Shown here: positions 45,813 to 54,887 of the stretch, piece after piece
Position numbering within the stretch: position 1 is the stretch's first letter
Layout: each line of letters opens with the position of its first letter
DNA from: Rhodoferax sp. AJA081-3
GTDB lineage: Bacteria; Pseudomonadota; Gammaproteobacteria; Burkholderiales; Burkholderiaceae_C
DNA: 64,000 nucleotides
Reading direction: 5' to 3'
NCBI RefSeq assembly: GCF_017798165.1
Contig: NZ_CP059068.1
Span: 682,001-746,000 of the forward strand
Program-made: the position numbers and the translations under genes
Notes under the pieces: generated by a model
The model's database searches: none
What the model saw: only the letters and a program-made list of their open reading frames with translations
What the model was told of the DNA's origin: nothing

Positions 45813-45843
45813 TTGACCTTCCCACCGTGGAAAGCTTGATAGT
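45813..45843 (+). promoter_or_regulatory. CueR-type promoter of cueR
   Basis: TTGACC (45813-45818), a 19-bp spacer holding CTTCCCACCGTGGAAAG, and GATAGT (45838-45843) are present. The long spacer and central dyad are the MerR-family arrangement. It probably lets CueR regulate its own gene. Confidence 0.75.
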
Positions 45844-45881
45844 GCAGGCATCGGACCCAAATACAGGACGAGGAGCAGACC

Positions 45882-46436
45882 ATGAACCCCTTGATGAACA
45901 TTGGAGAAGCCGCCAAAGCCGCAGGCGTATCGGCCAAGATGATTCGCAACTACGAGCAGATCGGCCTGCTGCCACCGGCAGAACGCAGCGACTCTGGTTA
46001 CCGCCTGTACGGGTTACGTGATGTGTCGGTGCTGCGCTTCATACGCCAGTCGCGCCGCCTGGGCTTCTCCATGGAGCAGATTGCCGAGCTGATTGGCATG
46101 TGGGGCGATGACGCCCGCTCCAGCCGTGAGGTCAAGGCCGTGGCCCAGCGCCACTTGGACGAGCTGGAAGAAAAAATGCGCGAAATCACCGAGATGAAAA
46201 ATGCCCTGCAACACATGGTCAATGCCTGCAAAGGTGATGACCATGCCCATTGCGCCATTCTGGACACCCTCGCGGTGGACAGCCCGGCCGCGCCCCAGCA
46301 CCATGCCAAAGTGGTCAAGACAAAACGCAAAGACGGTGAGCAAGCAGACAGCCCCGCTAAAAAGACATCCACCGGCCCAGGCAGCCATATCGACCTGATG
46401 GCCTGGATGCGCGGTGTAACCACGGCGCACGGCTAG
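45882..46436 (+). CDS. cueR: Copper-responsive MerR-family regulator CueR
   Basis: The 184-residue protein has a MerR helix-turn-helix (MNIGEAAKAAGVSAKMIRNYEQIGLL), a dimerisation helix and the copper-binding loop CKGDDHAHCAIL, matching the two cysteines of E. coli CueR. A Lys-rich 45-residue C-terminal extension (VVKTKRKDGEQ...) goes beyond the normal ~135 residues. It should activate copA, copZ and itself through the three sites above. Confidence 0.92.
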   Translation: MNPLMNIGEAAKAAGVSAKMIRNYEQIGLLPPAERSDSGYRLYGLRDVSVLRFIRQSRRLGFSMEQIAELIGMWGDDARSSREVKAVAQRHLDELEEKMREITEMKNALQHMVNACKGDDHAHCAILDTLAVDSPAAPQHHAKVVKTKRKDGEQADSPAKKTSTGPGSHIDLMAWMRGVTTAHG

Positions 46437-46451
46437 TAGAATCATTCCACC

Positions 46452-46841
46452 ATGTCTGTGTTGCGTCTCTTGTTCGCCTGGTTGTTGATCGCTGCGGTCC
46501 CCATGCAGGGGTTTGCCGCGGCGTCTATGCTGTTGTGTGGCGCGGGCTCGGAGCACCAACACACCGCACAAGCCAGCGAAGCCCATGACCACGCCGCCAT
46601 GCACAGCCACATGGGAGAAGCAGACCTCTCCCATGCACACGATGCACACCCGGCGCCTGACGCATCGCCGGATGCCGACCACACCTGCAGCATCTGCGCG
46701 GCCTGCTGCAACGGTATGGCCCTGGTGGGGCTAAACCACATGGCGACCGTGGCACCCGCACCGCAGGCGCAGTTGGCCGAGCCCTTTGTACTGATCCACA
46801 CACGGGCGGCCCCCGTCCCCGACAAACCGCCTCGCGCGTAA
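46452..46841 (+). CDS. Exported His-rich protein with C-terminal Cys cluster, copper locus
   Basis: The 129-residue protein has a signal peptide (cleavage near GFAAAS). A central stretch is rich in His, Asp and Ala, and CSICAACCNGM follows near residue 80. The His and Cys content fits metal binding in the periplasm or membrane, but I do not recognise a family. It begins 15 bp after cueR, in the same direction. Confidence 0.6.
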   Translation: MSVLRLLFAWLLIAAVPMQGFAAASMLLCGAGSEHQHTAQASEAHDHAAMHSHMGEADLSHAHDAHPAPDASPDADHTCSICAACCNGMALVGLNHMATVAPAPQAQLAEPFVLIHTRAAPVPDKPPRA

Positions 46842-46955
46842 ACCCATCCCGGCCCGCGGTTCTTGCAAACGGCGGGCAGCGGATGCTTTGGTACGTCCGC
46901 CATGGGCCCCATTAAGGCCCCGTGGCGTCCATCCTGTTTACCGTGCGAGGACTTC

Positions 46956-47357
46956 ATGCTCCCTATATCTCCAGCCCCCTGGGCGTTCGCTGTGAGCGCG
47001 CTGTTGGCGTTGCCGGCCGTGGCCCAACACCATCAGCACCACCAGCACCACCAGCACCACCAGCACCACCAGCACCACAAGCACCACACACCGCCAGCAT
47101 CCCCAGCCGCGGCCACCCCGGCCCCGCTGCCGTACACGTCCGCGTTGCAGGGCTACCAACCCTTTGCCGACGAAAAGGTAAGGCCCTGGAAAGAGAGTAA
47201 TGCCACCGTCGAAAAAATCGGTGGTTGGCGCGCCTATGCCAAAGAGGCGGCAGAACCAGCGGCCAATAGCAACCAACCGCCAGCGGAATCTTCCGCATCA
47301 AGCGCCAAAACACCCAAAGCCCCCGCCGATCCCCACGCAGGCCACGGCAAACAATAA
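46956..47357 (+). CDS. Exported protein with tandem Gln-His-His repeats
   Basis: The 133-residue protein has a signal peptide ending in PAVAQ, then about seven QHH repeats and KHH, an Ala/Pro linker and a region WKESNATVEKIGGWRAYAKEA before a DPHAGHGKQ tail. A start at 46956 with GCGAGG upstream is chosen. The His array probably binds Cu. The stretch GGWRAYAKEA is typical of proteins that lie before TolC-like genes in metal efflux loci, though I cannot name a domain. Confidence 0.65.
   Translation: MLPISPAPWAFAVSALLALPAVAQHHQHHQHHQHHQHHQHHKHHTPPASPAAATPAPLPYTSALQGYQPFADEKVRPWKESNATVEKIGGWRAYAKEAAEPAANSNQPPAESSASSAKTPKAPADPHAGHGKQ
47034..47096 (+). repeat. 9-bp tandem repeat encoding Gln-His-His
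   Basis: CAGCACCAC is repeated six times perfectly (47034-47087), preceded by CAACACCAT and followed by AAGCACCAC. Synonymous identity of the units suggests recent slippage expansion. Confidence 0.9.
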
Positions 47358-47367
47358 GGCTACCGTT

Positions 47368-48792
47368 ATGACCCAAGCTTTTCGACTTTTGGCCGTCAGC
47401 GCCGCAGCGCTACTACTCACCGGTTGCGCCTCGGTGAACTTTGACCAGGCCCTGGACGGTACCCGCCAGGCAACCCAGACTTTTGTACCCAACACCCTGG
47501 AGCTGCGCCAAACCAGTGCGCAACACCAAGCCGCAGCGCAACGCAGCGCCCAGCTACTGGACAAGCCACTGAGCATGGCCGACGCCGTTGAACTCGCACT
47601 GGCCAATAGTCCCGACGTACAAGCCCTGCTGGCCCAAAGCTGGGCCGATATGGCCAGCATCAATCAGATGGGGCGCATTGCCAACCCGGTTCTCAGCTTC
47701 GAGCGCAACCAGTCGCTGGAAGAAATAGAGCTAGGGCGGCTGCTGTCCTTCGGATTGCTGGACCTGCTGACCCTGCCCCAGCGCCAGAACGTGGCCCGCA
47801 ACCAGTCGGCGCAAGCCAACATCCAGCGCAGTGCCAACGTGGTCGACAAGGTGGCCCAGGTGCGCCAGGCGTGGGTGCGCGCCGTAGCTGCCGAGCAGAC
47901 CGCGCAGTATGCCGAGCAGGTGAACACCGCCGCCAAGGCCAGTGCCGAGCTGGCAAAACGCATGCTGCAAACGGGCAACTTCAACAAGCTGCAACGCGCC
48001 CGCCAGCACGCCGTGTATGCGGATGCCGTGGCCCAATTGGCGCTGGCCCGCCACAGTGCCACCGCCGCGCGGGAAGAGCTGGTGCGCCAACTGGGTCTGG
48101 ACGCGAAGCAGACCGCTCTTTTGAAACTGCCCGAGCGCCTGCCCGACCTGCCCGAGCAGGCCCGCACCGCCACCGAACTGAGCACCACCGCCATGCAGCA
48201 GCGACTGGACGTACAACAAGCACGCTTGCAGCTCGATGGCGCTGGCAAGGCCCAGGGCCTGAACCTGCTCAACACCCTGGCCGATGTGGAGGTGGGTATT
48301 CGCCGGGACACCGTCACCGACACCCACAGCGGGCAAACGTCGGACCGCAAGGGATATGAGGTGGCCATTCGCCTGCCACTATTTGACTGGGGCGGCGCGC
48401 AGCGCGATGCGATGAACGCACAAACTTTGGCAGCGGCTAACCACTACGAGGGGGTGCTGCGCGCCGCCGCACCCCAACTGCGCGAGGCCTACTCGGCCTA
48501 CCGCACCAGTTACGACCTGGCCCGGCACTACCGCGACGAGATCGTACCGCTGCGCAAGACCATGGCCGATGAAAACGTGTTGCGATACAACGCGATGTTG
48601 ATCGGCGTATTCGAACTCCTGGCCGACACACGGGACAACATCACCAGCGTGATGGGCGCCATCCAGGCGCAGCAACAGTTCTGGCTGGCCGATGCCGGCC
48701 TGTCCGCCGCTTTGCTGGGCAAGCCCCTAACGGGCGGTACGCCATCGCTTGCGCGCAATGCCGCGCCCACCGCCTCGGGTGGCGGCCACTGA
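47368..48792 (+). CDS. TolC-family outer-membrane efflux lipoprotein (CusC/CzcC-like)
   Basis: The 474-residue protein has a lipobox LLTGC (Cys19) and the helical TolC repeats of outer-membrane factors. It includes the AVELALANSPDVQALLAQ and RNQSLEEIELGRLLSFGLLDLLTLPQRQ stretches found in copper-associated members. AAGG lies upstream of the ATG at 47368. It would form the outer-membrane exit duct. No RND pump or membrane-fusion protein gene is present in this window. Confidence 0.85.
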   Translation: MTQAFRLLAVSAAALLLTGCASVNFDQALDGTRQATQTFVPNTLELRQTSAQHQAAAQRSAQLLDKPLSMADAVELALANSPDVQALLAQSWADMASINQMGRIANPVLSFERNQSLEEIELGRLLSFGLLDLLTLPQRQNVARNQSAQANIQRSANVVDKVAQVRQAWVRAVAAEQTAQYAEQVNTAAKASAELAKRMLQTGNFNKLQRARQHAVYADAVAQLALARHSATAAREELVRQLGLDAKQTALLKLPERLPDLPEQARTATELSTTAMQQRLDVQQARLQLDGAGKAQGLNLLNTLADVEVGIRRDTVTDTHSGQTSDRKGYEVAIRLPLFDWGGAQRDAMNAQTLAAANHYEGVLRAAAPQLREAYSAYRTSYDLARHYRDEIVPLRKTMADENVLRYNAMLIGVFELLADTRDNITSVMGAIQAQQQFWLADAGLSAALLGKPLTGGTPSLARNAAPTASGGGH

Positions 48793-48827
48793 GCTGCCCA
48801 TACCCCTACCTGCCAATCGGAATCCAT

Positions 48828-50270
48828 ATGAACAACAGACGCAATTTCTTGAGTGGCGCCGGTGCCATCACCGGCGCGATGCTGGCCGCTTCGGTCAGCA
48901 AGGTCGCCATGGCCGCATTGCCAGAGCCCGTGCTGCAAAGCAAACCCGACACCATGCCACCGCTGGTGCCGTCCACCGGGCGCCCCTACAACCCAGTGGT
49001 CACGCTCAATGGCTGGACCCTGCCCTGGCGCATGAACCAGGGGGTCAAAGAGTTCCACCTGGTAGCCGAGCCCGTGGTGCGCGAAATGGCGCCCGGCTTC
49101 AAGGCCCACCTGTGGGGCTATAACGGCCAGTCACCCGGCCCGACGATCGAGGTGGTCGAAGGCGACCGCGTGCGCATCTTCGTCACCAACAAGCTGCCCG
49201 AACACACCAGCGTGCACTGGCACGGCCAGCGCTTGCCCAATGGCATGGACGGCGTCAGCGGCTTGACGCAAAAGGCCATCCAACCCGGCAAGACCTTCGT
49301 CTACGAGTTTGTGGCGCGCAGGCCGGGCACCTTCATGTACCACCCCCATGCGGACGAGATGACCCAAATGGCCATGGGAATGATGGGCTTTTGGATCACC
49401 CACCCCAAGACCAAACACCCGTTGATCGATGAGGTAGACCGGGACTTTGTGTTTCTGCTCAACGCCTACGACATAGACCCCGGCGCCTACACACCCAAAA
49501 CCATGACCATGCTGGACTTCAACATCTGGAGCTGGAACAGCCGTGTCTTCCCCGGCATAGACCCGTTGATCGTCCGTAAAAACGACAAGGTGCGCATCCG
49601 CATGGGCAACCTGACCATGACCAACCACCCCATCCACTTGCACGGCCACGAGTTTCTGGTGACGGGTACGGACGGTGGCCCAACCCCCAAGTCGACCCGC
49701 TGGTACGAGGTGACCACGGATGTGGCGGTTGGCCAGATGCGCCAGATCGAGTTTGTGGCCGATGAAGAAGGCGACTGGGCCTTCCACTGCCACAAGAGCC
49801 ACCACACCATGAACGCCATGGGCCACGACGTACCCAACCTGATTGGCGTGGACCACCGCAAGGTGGTGCGCGACATCACCAACGTCATCCCCGACTACAT
49901 GGTGATGGGTGAACGCGGCATGGCCGACATGGCCGAGATGGACATGCCCATACCCGACAACACCGCCAAGATGATGACCGGCGAAGGCCCGTTTGGCTCG
50001 GTGGAAATGGGCGGCATGTTCTCGGTGCTCAAAGTCCGCAAGAACCAGAAGGCCGGTGACTACAAGGACCCGGGTTGGTACAAGCACCCCGCGGGCGAAG
50101 TCGCCTATGAATGGACCGGCGCTCTGCCCAACCCCGCACGTTTTGCCGCCGAGGGCGGGCAGACCATGAAGGCGCAGAACATGCCGGCCAAGGAAATAGA
50201 AGTACAGGTCCGCAAGCCTGTGATGGGCCACAAAGGCGGCAAGGGTGGCGTGGACCACAGCCAGCACTAA
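48828..50270 (+). CDS. Multicopper oxidase, Tat-exported
   Basis: The 480-residue protein begins MNNRRNFLSGAGAITGAMLAAS, a twin-arginine-like signal. It has the four copper motifs: SVHWHGQRLP, MYHPHADEM, HPIHLHGHEF and FHCHKSHHTMNAMGH. A Met-rich segment (MADMAEMDMPIPDN) near residue 365 suggests Cu(I) oxidation as in CueO/CopA-type enzymes. It is part of the copper island between the TolC-like and Spy-like genes. Confidence 0.92.
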   Translation: MNNRRNFLSGAGAITGAMLAASVSKVAMAALPEPVLQSKPDTMPPLVPSTGRPYNPVVTLNGWTLPWRMNQGVKEFHLVAEPVVREMAPGFKAHLWGYNGQSPGPTIEVVEGDRVRIFVTNKLPEHTSVHWHGQRLPNGMDGVSGLTQKAIQPGKTFVYEFVARRPGTFMYHPHADEMTQMAMGMMGFWITHPKTKHPLIDEVDRDFVFLLNAYDIDPGAYTPKTMTMLDFNIWSWNSRVFPGIDPLIVRKNDKVRIRMGNLTMTNHPIHLHGHEFLVTGTDGGPTPKSTRWYEVTTDVAVGQMRQIEFVADEEGDWAFHCHKSHHTMNAMGHDVPNLIGVDHRKVVRDITNVIPDYMVMGERGMADMAEMDMPIPDNTAKMMTGEGPFGSVEMGGMFSVLKVRKNQKAGDYKDPGWYKHPAGEVAYEWTGALPNPARFAAEGGQTMKAQNMPAKEIEVQVRKPVMGHKGGKGGVDHSQH

Positions 50271-50295
50271 TCCGTTACACCACACAAGGAATACC

Positions 50296-50904
50296 ATGCA
50301 AACCCAAAACACTCTCAAATTGATAGCTTCTTGTATAGCATTGACGGGGGCTACAGGCATATTTGCCCAACATGCTTCTGGCCAACACGGGCACGGAGCC
50401 AGTGCCGCACCTGCGCCCAGCCCCTACGCTGGCCAGCAGACGCGCAGTATCAAGGCCTTGTCTGCCACCCAAGAGCAGGATCTGCTGCAGGGCAAAGGCA
50501 TGGAATTGGCGAAGGCGGCCGAACTCAATGGTTATCCCGGTCCCATGCACACGCTGGAGCTGGCGCAAGCCCTGGAGCTGAGCGCTGCGCAAAAGCAGGC
50601 GTCGCAGGAGCTGCTGGACCGCCACAAGGCAGACGCCCGACGCCTTGGTGCCGAACTGGTAGAGGCGGAGCGCGCGCTGGATCAATCGTTCGCGACCCGC
50701 CAGATCACCGCCGCCGGCCTGACGCGCCACACCGACCGCATTGCACAACTGCAGGCCACGCTGCGCGCCAATCATCTGCAGACCCACTTGCAGCAAACCG
50801 CGTTGCTGACACCCCATCAGATCACCCGCTACGCAGAACTGCGTGGCTACATCGCAGGGGCGGCCACCGCCAGTCCTGCCGCGCCTTCTTCCCACAAGCA
50901 CTGA
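50296..50904 (+). CDS. Periplasmic Spy/CpxP-like heavy-metal-associated protein with repeat-derived signal peptide
   Basis: The 202-residue protein is helical (LSAAQKQASQELLDRHKADARRLGAELVEAERAL...), as in Spy/CpxP-family periplasmic proteins. The signal peptide is KLIASCIALTGATGIFA. Its hydrophobic core is encoded entirely by a family 1 repeat copy (50319-50366). AAGGA lies upstream of the start. A role in copper stress or metal sensing is inferred from the operon. Confidence 0.7.
   Translation: MQTQNTLKLIASCIALTGATGIFAQHASGQHGHGASAAPAPSPYAGQQTRSIKALSATQEQDLLQGKGMELAKAAELNGYPGPMHTLELAQALELSAAQKQASQELLDRHKADARRLGAELVEAERALDQSFATRQITAAGLTRHTDRIAQLQATLRANHLQTHLQQTALLTPHQITRYAELRGYIAGAATASPAAPSSHKH
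50319..50366 (+). repeat. Dispersed repeat family 1, copy I (forms a signal peptide)
   Basis: ATTGATAGCTTCTTGTATAGC is followed by ATTGACGGGGGCTACAGGCATATTTGCC. It is in sense orientation in the Spy-like gene and encodes residues about 9-24, the h-region and cleavage region. Confidence 0.8.
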
Positions 50905-50931
50905 GCATTTATTCGCCAGAAGGAAACAAAC

Positions 50932-51426
50932 ATGAAAAAACTGACAACTCTCCTCATCGCAGCGTGCATCGCCAGCACCGGCACCTTCGCGTTTGCGCAT
51001 GGTGACGCAGCACACGCAAAAAAAGCCGGCCCGGTCAAGAAGGAGCAAATGGAATGGGGCATCGCCGGTGATGCCAAAGCCGTCAGTCGTACCATCACCA
51101 TCGGCATGAGCGACAGCATGCGTTTTTCGCCAGACAAGATCGACGTCAAGCAAGGTGAAACCATCAAATTCGTCATCAAAAATAGCGGCAAGATGATGCA
51201 TGAACTGGTGATCGGCACCAAGAAAGACCTGGACGAACATGCCGCACTGATGGTCAAGTTTCCCGGCATGGAGCATGAAGAGCCCTACATGGCACACGTT
51301 GCCCCGGGCAAGACCGGACAAATCATCTGGACCTTCAACAAACCCGGCAACTTTGACTTTGCTTGCCTGATCGCCGGCCACTACCAGGCCGGCATGGTTG
51401 GCAAGATCACGGTCGCTGCACGATAA
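50932..51426 (+). CDS. Periplasmic cupredoxin-like copper protein
   Basis: The 164-residue protein has a signal peptide ending in AFAHG and a cupredoxin domain. Ligand-like residues lie in KMMHELVIG (His) and FACLIAGHYQAGM (Cys, His, Met) of the plastocyanin/azurin type. AGAAGGAAAC lies upstream. It may buffer or shuttle copper with the multicopper oxidase and CusF-like protein. Confidence 0.85.
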   Translation: MKKLTTLLIAACIASTGTFAFAHGDAAHAKKAGPVKKEQMEWGIAGDAKAVSRTITIGMSDSMRFSPDKIDVKQGETIKFVIKNSGKMMHELVIGTKKDLDEHAALMVKFPGMEHEEPYMAHVAPGKTGQIIWTFNKPGNFDFACLIAGHYQAGMVGKITVAAR

Positions 51427-51468
51427 CCAAAGTCTCCGCAACGCCCACCAACTCCTGAAAGAATAATC

Positions 51469-51801
51469 ATGAAACATCTACACACTGCGCTACTTCTGTC
51501 CGCCCTGCTTGCCGGCTCTGCCTACGCCAGCTCACACACGGGCTCACCGGCTGCTATGGACAATGCCAAAAAAGACACTGCAATGGCCGATGGCGAAATC
51601 CGCAAAGTGGATACAGACAACAAAAAAATTACCATCAAACACGGCGAGATCAAGAACCTCGACATGCCGCCCATGACCATGGTGTTTCAGGTGAAGGACG
51701 ATGCCCTGCTGGGCCGGGTCAAGTCCGGGGACAAAGTGCGTTTCTCGGCCGAAAAAATGGGCGGGGCGTTTGTGGTGACGGATATCCAGGCCGCAAAGTA
51801 A
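51469..51801 (+). CDS. cusF: CusF-like periplasmic copper-binding protein
   Basis: The 110-residue protein has a signal peptide ending in SAYAS and the CusF domain: GEIRKVDTDNKKITIKHGEIKNLDMPPMTMVF, which contains the His, Trp-site-equivalent and two Met ligands of CusF (DMPPMTM). CusF delivers Cu(I)/Ag(I) to CusCBA pumps. No CusA/CusB is present here. It is the last gene of the copper series. Confidence 0.88.
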   Translation: MKHLHTALLLSALLAGSAYASSHTGSPAAMDNAKKDTAMADGEIRKVDTDNKKITIKHGEIKNLDMPPMTMVFQVKDDALLGRVKSGDKVRFSAEKMGGAFVVTDIQAAK

Positions 51802-51811
51802 GCCTCTGCCG

Positions 51812-54649
51812 CTAGCGACGTAACAGCCTCCCCACCCACTTGCGCAGTTCGCTGTACCACAACACCCCACTGGCCATGCCAGCACACAGCAGCCAGTGGT
51901 CCAGCGACAGCGGCACGGTGCCAAAGGCCAGGTTCAGAAAGCCCACATTCACCACGGCCACCTGCAGCATCGCAGACAGTACCAGCGCGCCCAGCAGCCA
52001 GGGGTTGCTGAAGAAATGGGCAAACGCGCTGGCGGTCTCGGAACGGGCGTTAAACGCGTTGAACAAATGGGCCAGCACCAGCACGGTAAAGCCGGCCGTG
52101 CGGGCCGTGGCCAGGTCATGGGAGCCCTCAATCAGGCCACCCGGTAGAAACATGTCCATGGTCAACAGCGTCACCACCGCCACCACCACACCTATCTGCA
52201 GTACACCGGACCACATACGCCCGTCGATCAGGCGCTCGTTCATGCGGCGCGGCTTGCGGGCCATCACGTCGTCGGTGGGTGGGTCCACGCCCATGGCCAG
52301 GGCGGGCCATGAGTCGGTGATCAGATTGATCCACAGTATCTGTGTGGCCAACAGGGGCAGCACCACCACACCGGCCATGTGACTGCCGTCGTGCAGCCCT
52401 ATCACGCCGGCCAGCACCACGCCCAGAAACACCGTCAGCACTTCCCCCGTGTTGGATGACAGCAGGTAACGCAGGAACTTGCGGATGTTGTCCAGAATGC
52501 CACGTCCCTCCCGCACGGCCTGGACGATGGTGGCAAAGTTGTCGTCCGCCAGGATCATCTTGGCGGCTTCCTTGGTCACCTCGGTGCCGGTCACACCCAT
52601 GGCAATGCCGATGTCGGCCGATTTAAGCGCCGGTGCGTCGTTGACGCCGTCCCCCGTCATGGCAACGATGTTGCCGTCCGCCTGCAGCGCATCCACGATG
52701 CGCAGCTTGTGCGCTGGCATCACGCGGGCGTAGACCGAGGTCTGGTGCACCGCCGCGCGGAAATCTGCATCGCTTAAATCGTCGAGCTGCTTGCCACTCA
52801 GTGCTGTCGCACCGGCTTGCACAATGCCCAGATCGGTGGCGATACGCACCGCCGTCTGGGGGTGGTCACCGGTGATCATGATGACGCGGATACCCGCGCG
52901 GTGCGCCTCTTCAATGGCCACGGCCACTTCGGCACGCGGCGGGTCGATGATGCCCACGGTGCCCACAAAAACGAGATCACGCTCCAGCCCATCCGTATTC
53001 TGTGCACCCTCACCCGGCGCCAACGGGCGGTAGGCCACTGCCAGTGTGCGCAGTGCGGCATCGCTCAGTTGCCCAACCTCCGCCAGGATGCGGGCACGGT
53101 GCGCGGCGTCCAGCGCCGGTGTGTCCATGCCCACCCGCACCCGGTTGCAGCAGCCCAGCAACACATCGGGCGCGCCCTTGGCGATCAGCACCGTCTCGTC
53201 GCCGTGTTCGTGGTCTTGTGCCAGCACCGACATCATCTTGCGTTCGGATGTGAACGGGATTTCTGCAACACGGGCAAACCGCTGCTCGCGCCGCTCCGTC
53301 AGGCCCAGCTTGCGCTCGGCCACCAGAAAAGCGGCTTCGGTAGGGTCGCCGTGGATCTCCCAGGCCTCGCCCTCACCCTGGTGCAGTTCGGAGTTGCCGG
53401 CCAGACTGCCGCCACTGAGCAGCACCAATTGTTCGGCATGCAGGGCGCTGGGTACCACCAGGGGCACGCCCGCCTGCTCCACCTGGCCCACCGGCGCGTA
53501 GCCCACACCCGTCACGTCGGTAATGCCCGAGGCGGTCATCAGCCGCACAATGGTCATCTCGGCACGGGTCAGTGTGCCGGTCTTGTCCGATGCAATCACG
53601 GTAGCCGAACCCAGTGTCTCGACCGATGAGAGTTTTTTGACAATGGCGTTGTGCTGGGCCATGCGCTGCACGCCCAGCGCCAGCACTACGGTCATTACCG
53701 CAGGCAGACCTTCGGGCACTGCCGCCACGGCCAGCGAAACACCCAGCAACAGCACACGCATCACATCGGCGGCATTTTGGATATCAGAGATCACCAGAAT
53801 GGTGCCCACCACCACCGCGGTGATGACCACAACCGCCAGGCCCAGCACACGCCCCAGGCGGCCCACTTCCTGCTCCAGCGGTGTGGGCTCTTCCACGGTG
53901 GCCTGCAACATGCGGGCGATGGCACCCATCTCGGTGGCCATGGCGGTGGCTGTGACCACGGCACGGGCCGTACCCTGTGCCACGCTGGTGCCCTTGAACA
54001 CCATATTGGTACGGTCACCCAGGGGCGCAGGCTGCTGCAGCGTGGCCGCGTCTTTGGCGACCGCTGCGCTTTCACCCGTCAGCGAGGCTTCTTGCACACG
54101 CAGCGCGGCGGCCTCCACCAGGCGGGCATCGGCACCCACCGCGTCACCCTCGGCCAGCACCAGCACATCACCGCGCACCAGCTGGTCACTGGGCAGGCGC
54201 CGCACCTGGCCGTCGCGCAGCACGGCGGACGTGACGGCGGTCATGCGCGCCAATGCGGCGACCGCATTTTGCGCGCGCGCCTCCTGCACAAAACCCAAGA
54301 TGCCGTTGAGCACCACGATCAGGCTGATCACGGTGGCGTCCACCGGCCAGCCGTGCCGGCCATCGACCACCCAGGCCGCCAGCGCCACGGCGATGGCCAC
54401 CAGCAACAGGTAAATGAGAGGGTCTTGAAAGTGCGACAGGATGCGACGCCAGACGGGCACCGGTGGTGCAGCCAACAGTTCGTTGGGGCCGTCCTGTGCC
54501 AGGCGCTTGGCGGCTTCTTGTGCCGTCAGCCCGCGCTGCAGGTCTGCGCCCAGGGTTTTGCACAGGGTTTTGCACAGGGCGTCGGGGTCTTGCACAGAGG
54601 CATCCAGGTCCTTGTCACTGGCTATCGGTGGTGCGCTGGGATTATTCAC
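51812..54649 (-). CDS. P2-type cation-transporting ATPase (P2A/calcium-type)
   Basis: The 945-residue P-type ATPase has an N-terminal cation-ATPase domain, the TGESAAV actuator, the PEGLPAVMTVVLALG membrane motif, DKTGTLTRAEM and MTGDGVNDAPALKSADIGIAMG. About ten membrane segments are present, and it lacks the CPx metal motif of P1B pumps, so it transports Ca2+, Mn2+, K+/Na+ or H+ rather than copper. It uses a GTG start. It converges with the copper operon and is probably a separate unit. Confidence 0.88.
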   Translation of the reverse strand: MNNPSAPPIASDKDLDASVQDPDALCKTLCKTLGADLQRGLTAQEAAKRLAQDGPNELLAAPPVPVWRRILSHFQDPLIYLLLVAIAVALAAWVVDGRHGWPVDATVISLIVVLNGILGFVQEARAQNAVAALARMTAVTSAVLRDGQVRRLPSDQLVRGDVLVLAEGDAVGADARLVEAAALRVQEASLTGESAAVAKDAATLQQPAPLGDRTNMVFKGTSVAQGTARAVVTATAMATEMGAIARMLQATVEEPTPLEQEVGRLGRVLGLAVVVITAVVVGTILVISDIQNAADVMRVLLLGVSLAVAAVPEGLPAVMTVVLALGVQRMAQHNAIVKKLSSVETLGSATVIASDKTGTLTRAEMTIVRLMTASGITDVTGVGYAPVGQVEQAGVPLVVPSALHAEQLVLLSGGSLAGNSELHQGEGEAWEIHGDPTEAAFLVAERKLGLTERREQRFARVAEIPFTSERKMMSVLAQDHEHGDETVLIAKGAPDVLLGCCNRVRVGMDTPALDAAHRARILAEVGQLSDAALRTLAVAYRPLAPGEGAQNTDGLERDLVFVGTVGIIDPPRAEVAVAIEEAHRAGIRVIMITGDHPQTAVRIATDLGIVQAGATALSGKQLDDLSDADFRAAVHQTSVYARVMPAHKLRIVDALQADGNIVAMTGDGVNDAPALKSADIGIAMGVTGTEVTKEAAKMILADDNFATIVQAVREGRGILDNIRKFLRYLLSSNTGEVLTVFLGVVLAGVIGLHDGSHMAGVVVLPLLATQILWINLITDSWPALAMGVDPPTDDVMARKPRRMNERLIDGRMWSGVLQIGVVVAVVTLLTMDMFLPGGLIEGSHDLATARTAGFTVLVLAHLFNAFNARSETASAFAHFFSNPWLLGALVLSAMLQVAVVNVGFLNLAFGTVPLSLDHWLLCAGMASGVLWYSELRKWVGRLLRR

Positions 54650-54702
54650 GGTTCGCTCTGGGTCGGGTCATGGTGCCTGATTGTGCACAGGCGCCAAAAC
54701 AC

Positions 54703-54724
54703 AAGGGTGCGCAAGCGCACCCTT
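54703..54724. terminator. Hairpin in the gap between the P2 ATPase and 54888
   Basis: AAGGGTGCGC and GCGCACCCTT pair perfectly with a 2-nt loop and a short T-run on the right. It stands in a divergent gap (54650-54887), so a role is unclear; the rest of the gap shows no gene. Confidence 0.3.
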
Positions 54725-54887
54725 TCCCATTTTCGAGACTGACGTATTTCTGACGCCGAGCGCCGAACGGACCTAGGAATACCCTAGCTCCCCTTGCCGG
54801 TGTTTGGGTCTCACATCTATAGTTTGCTGGGCGGCCACACAGACTCCCTGTGTGTCACGTACTGCAACGCACTACTGAAGGAAAAAC

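Noticed and set aside
47025..47096. CRISPR-like short repeats
   Set aside because: The units are contiguous 9-bp coding repeats with no spacers, in frame in an exported protein.
51812..54649. Second copper ATPase
   Set aside because: It lacks the CPx motif and heavy-metal domain and has the PEGLPAV motif of P2 ATPases.
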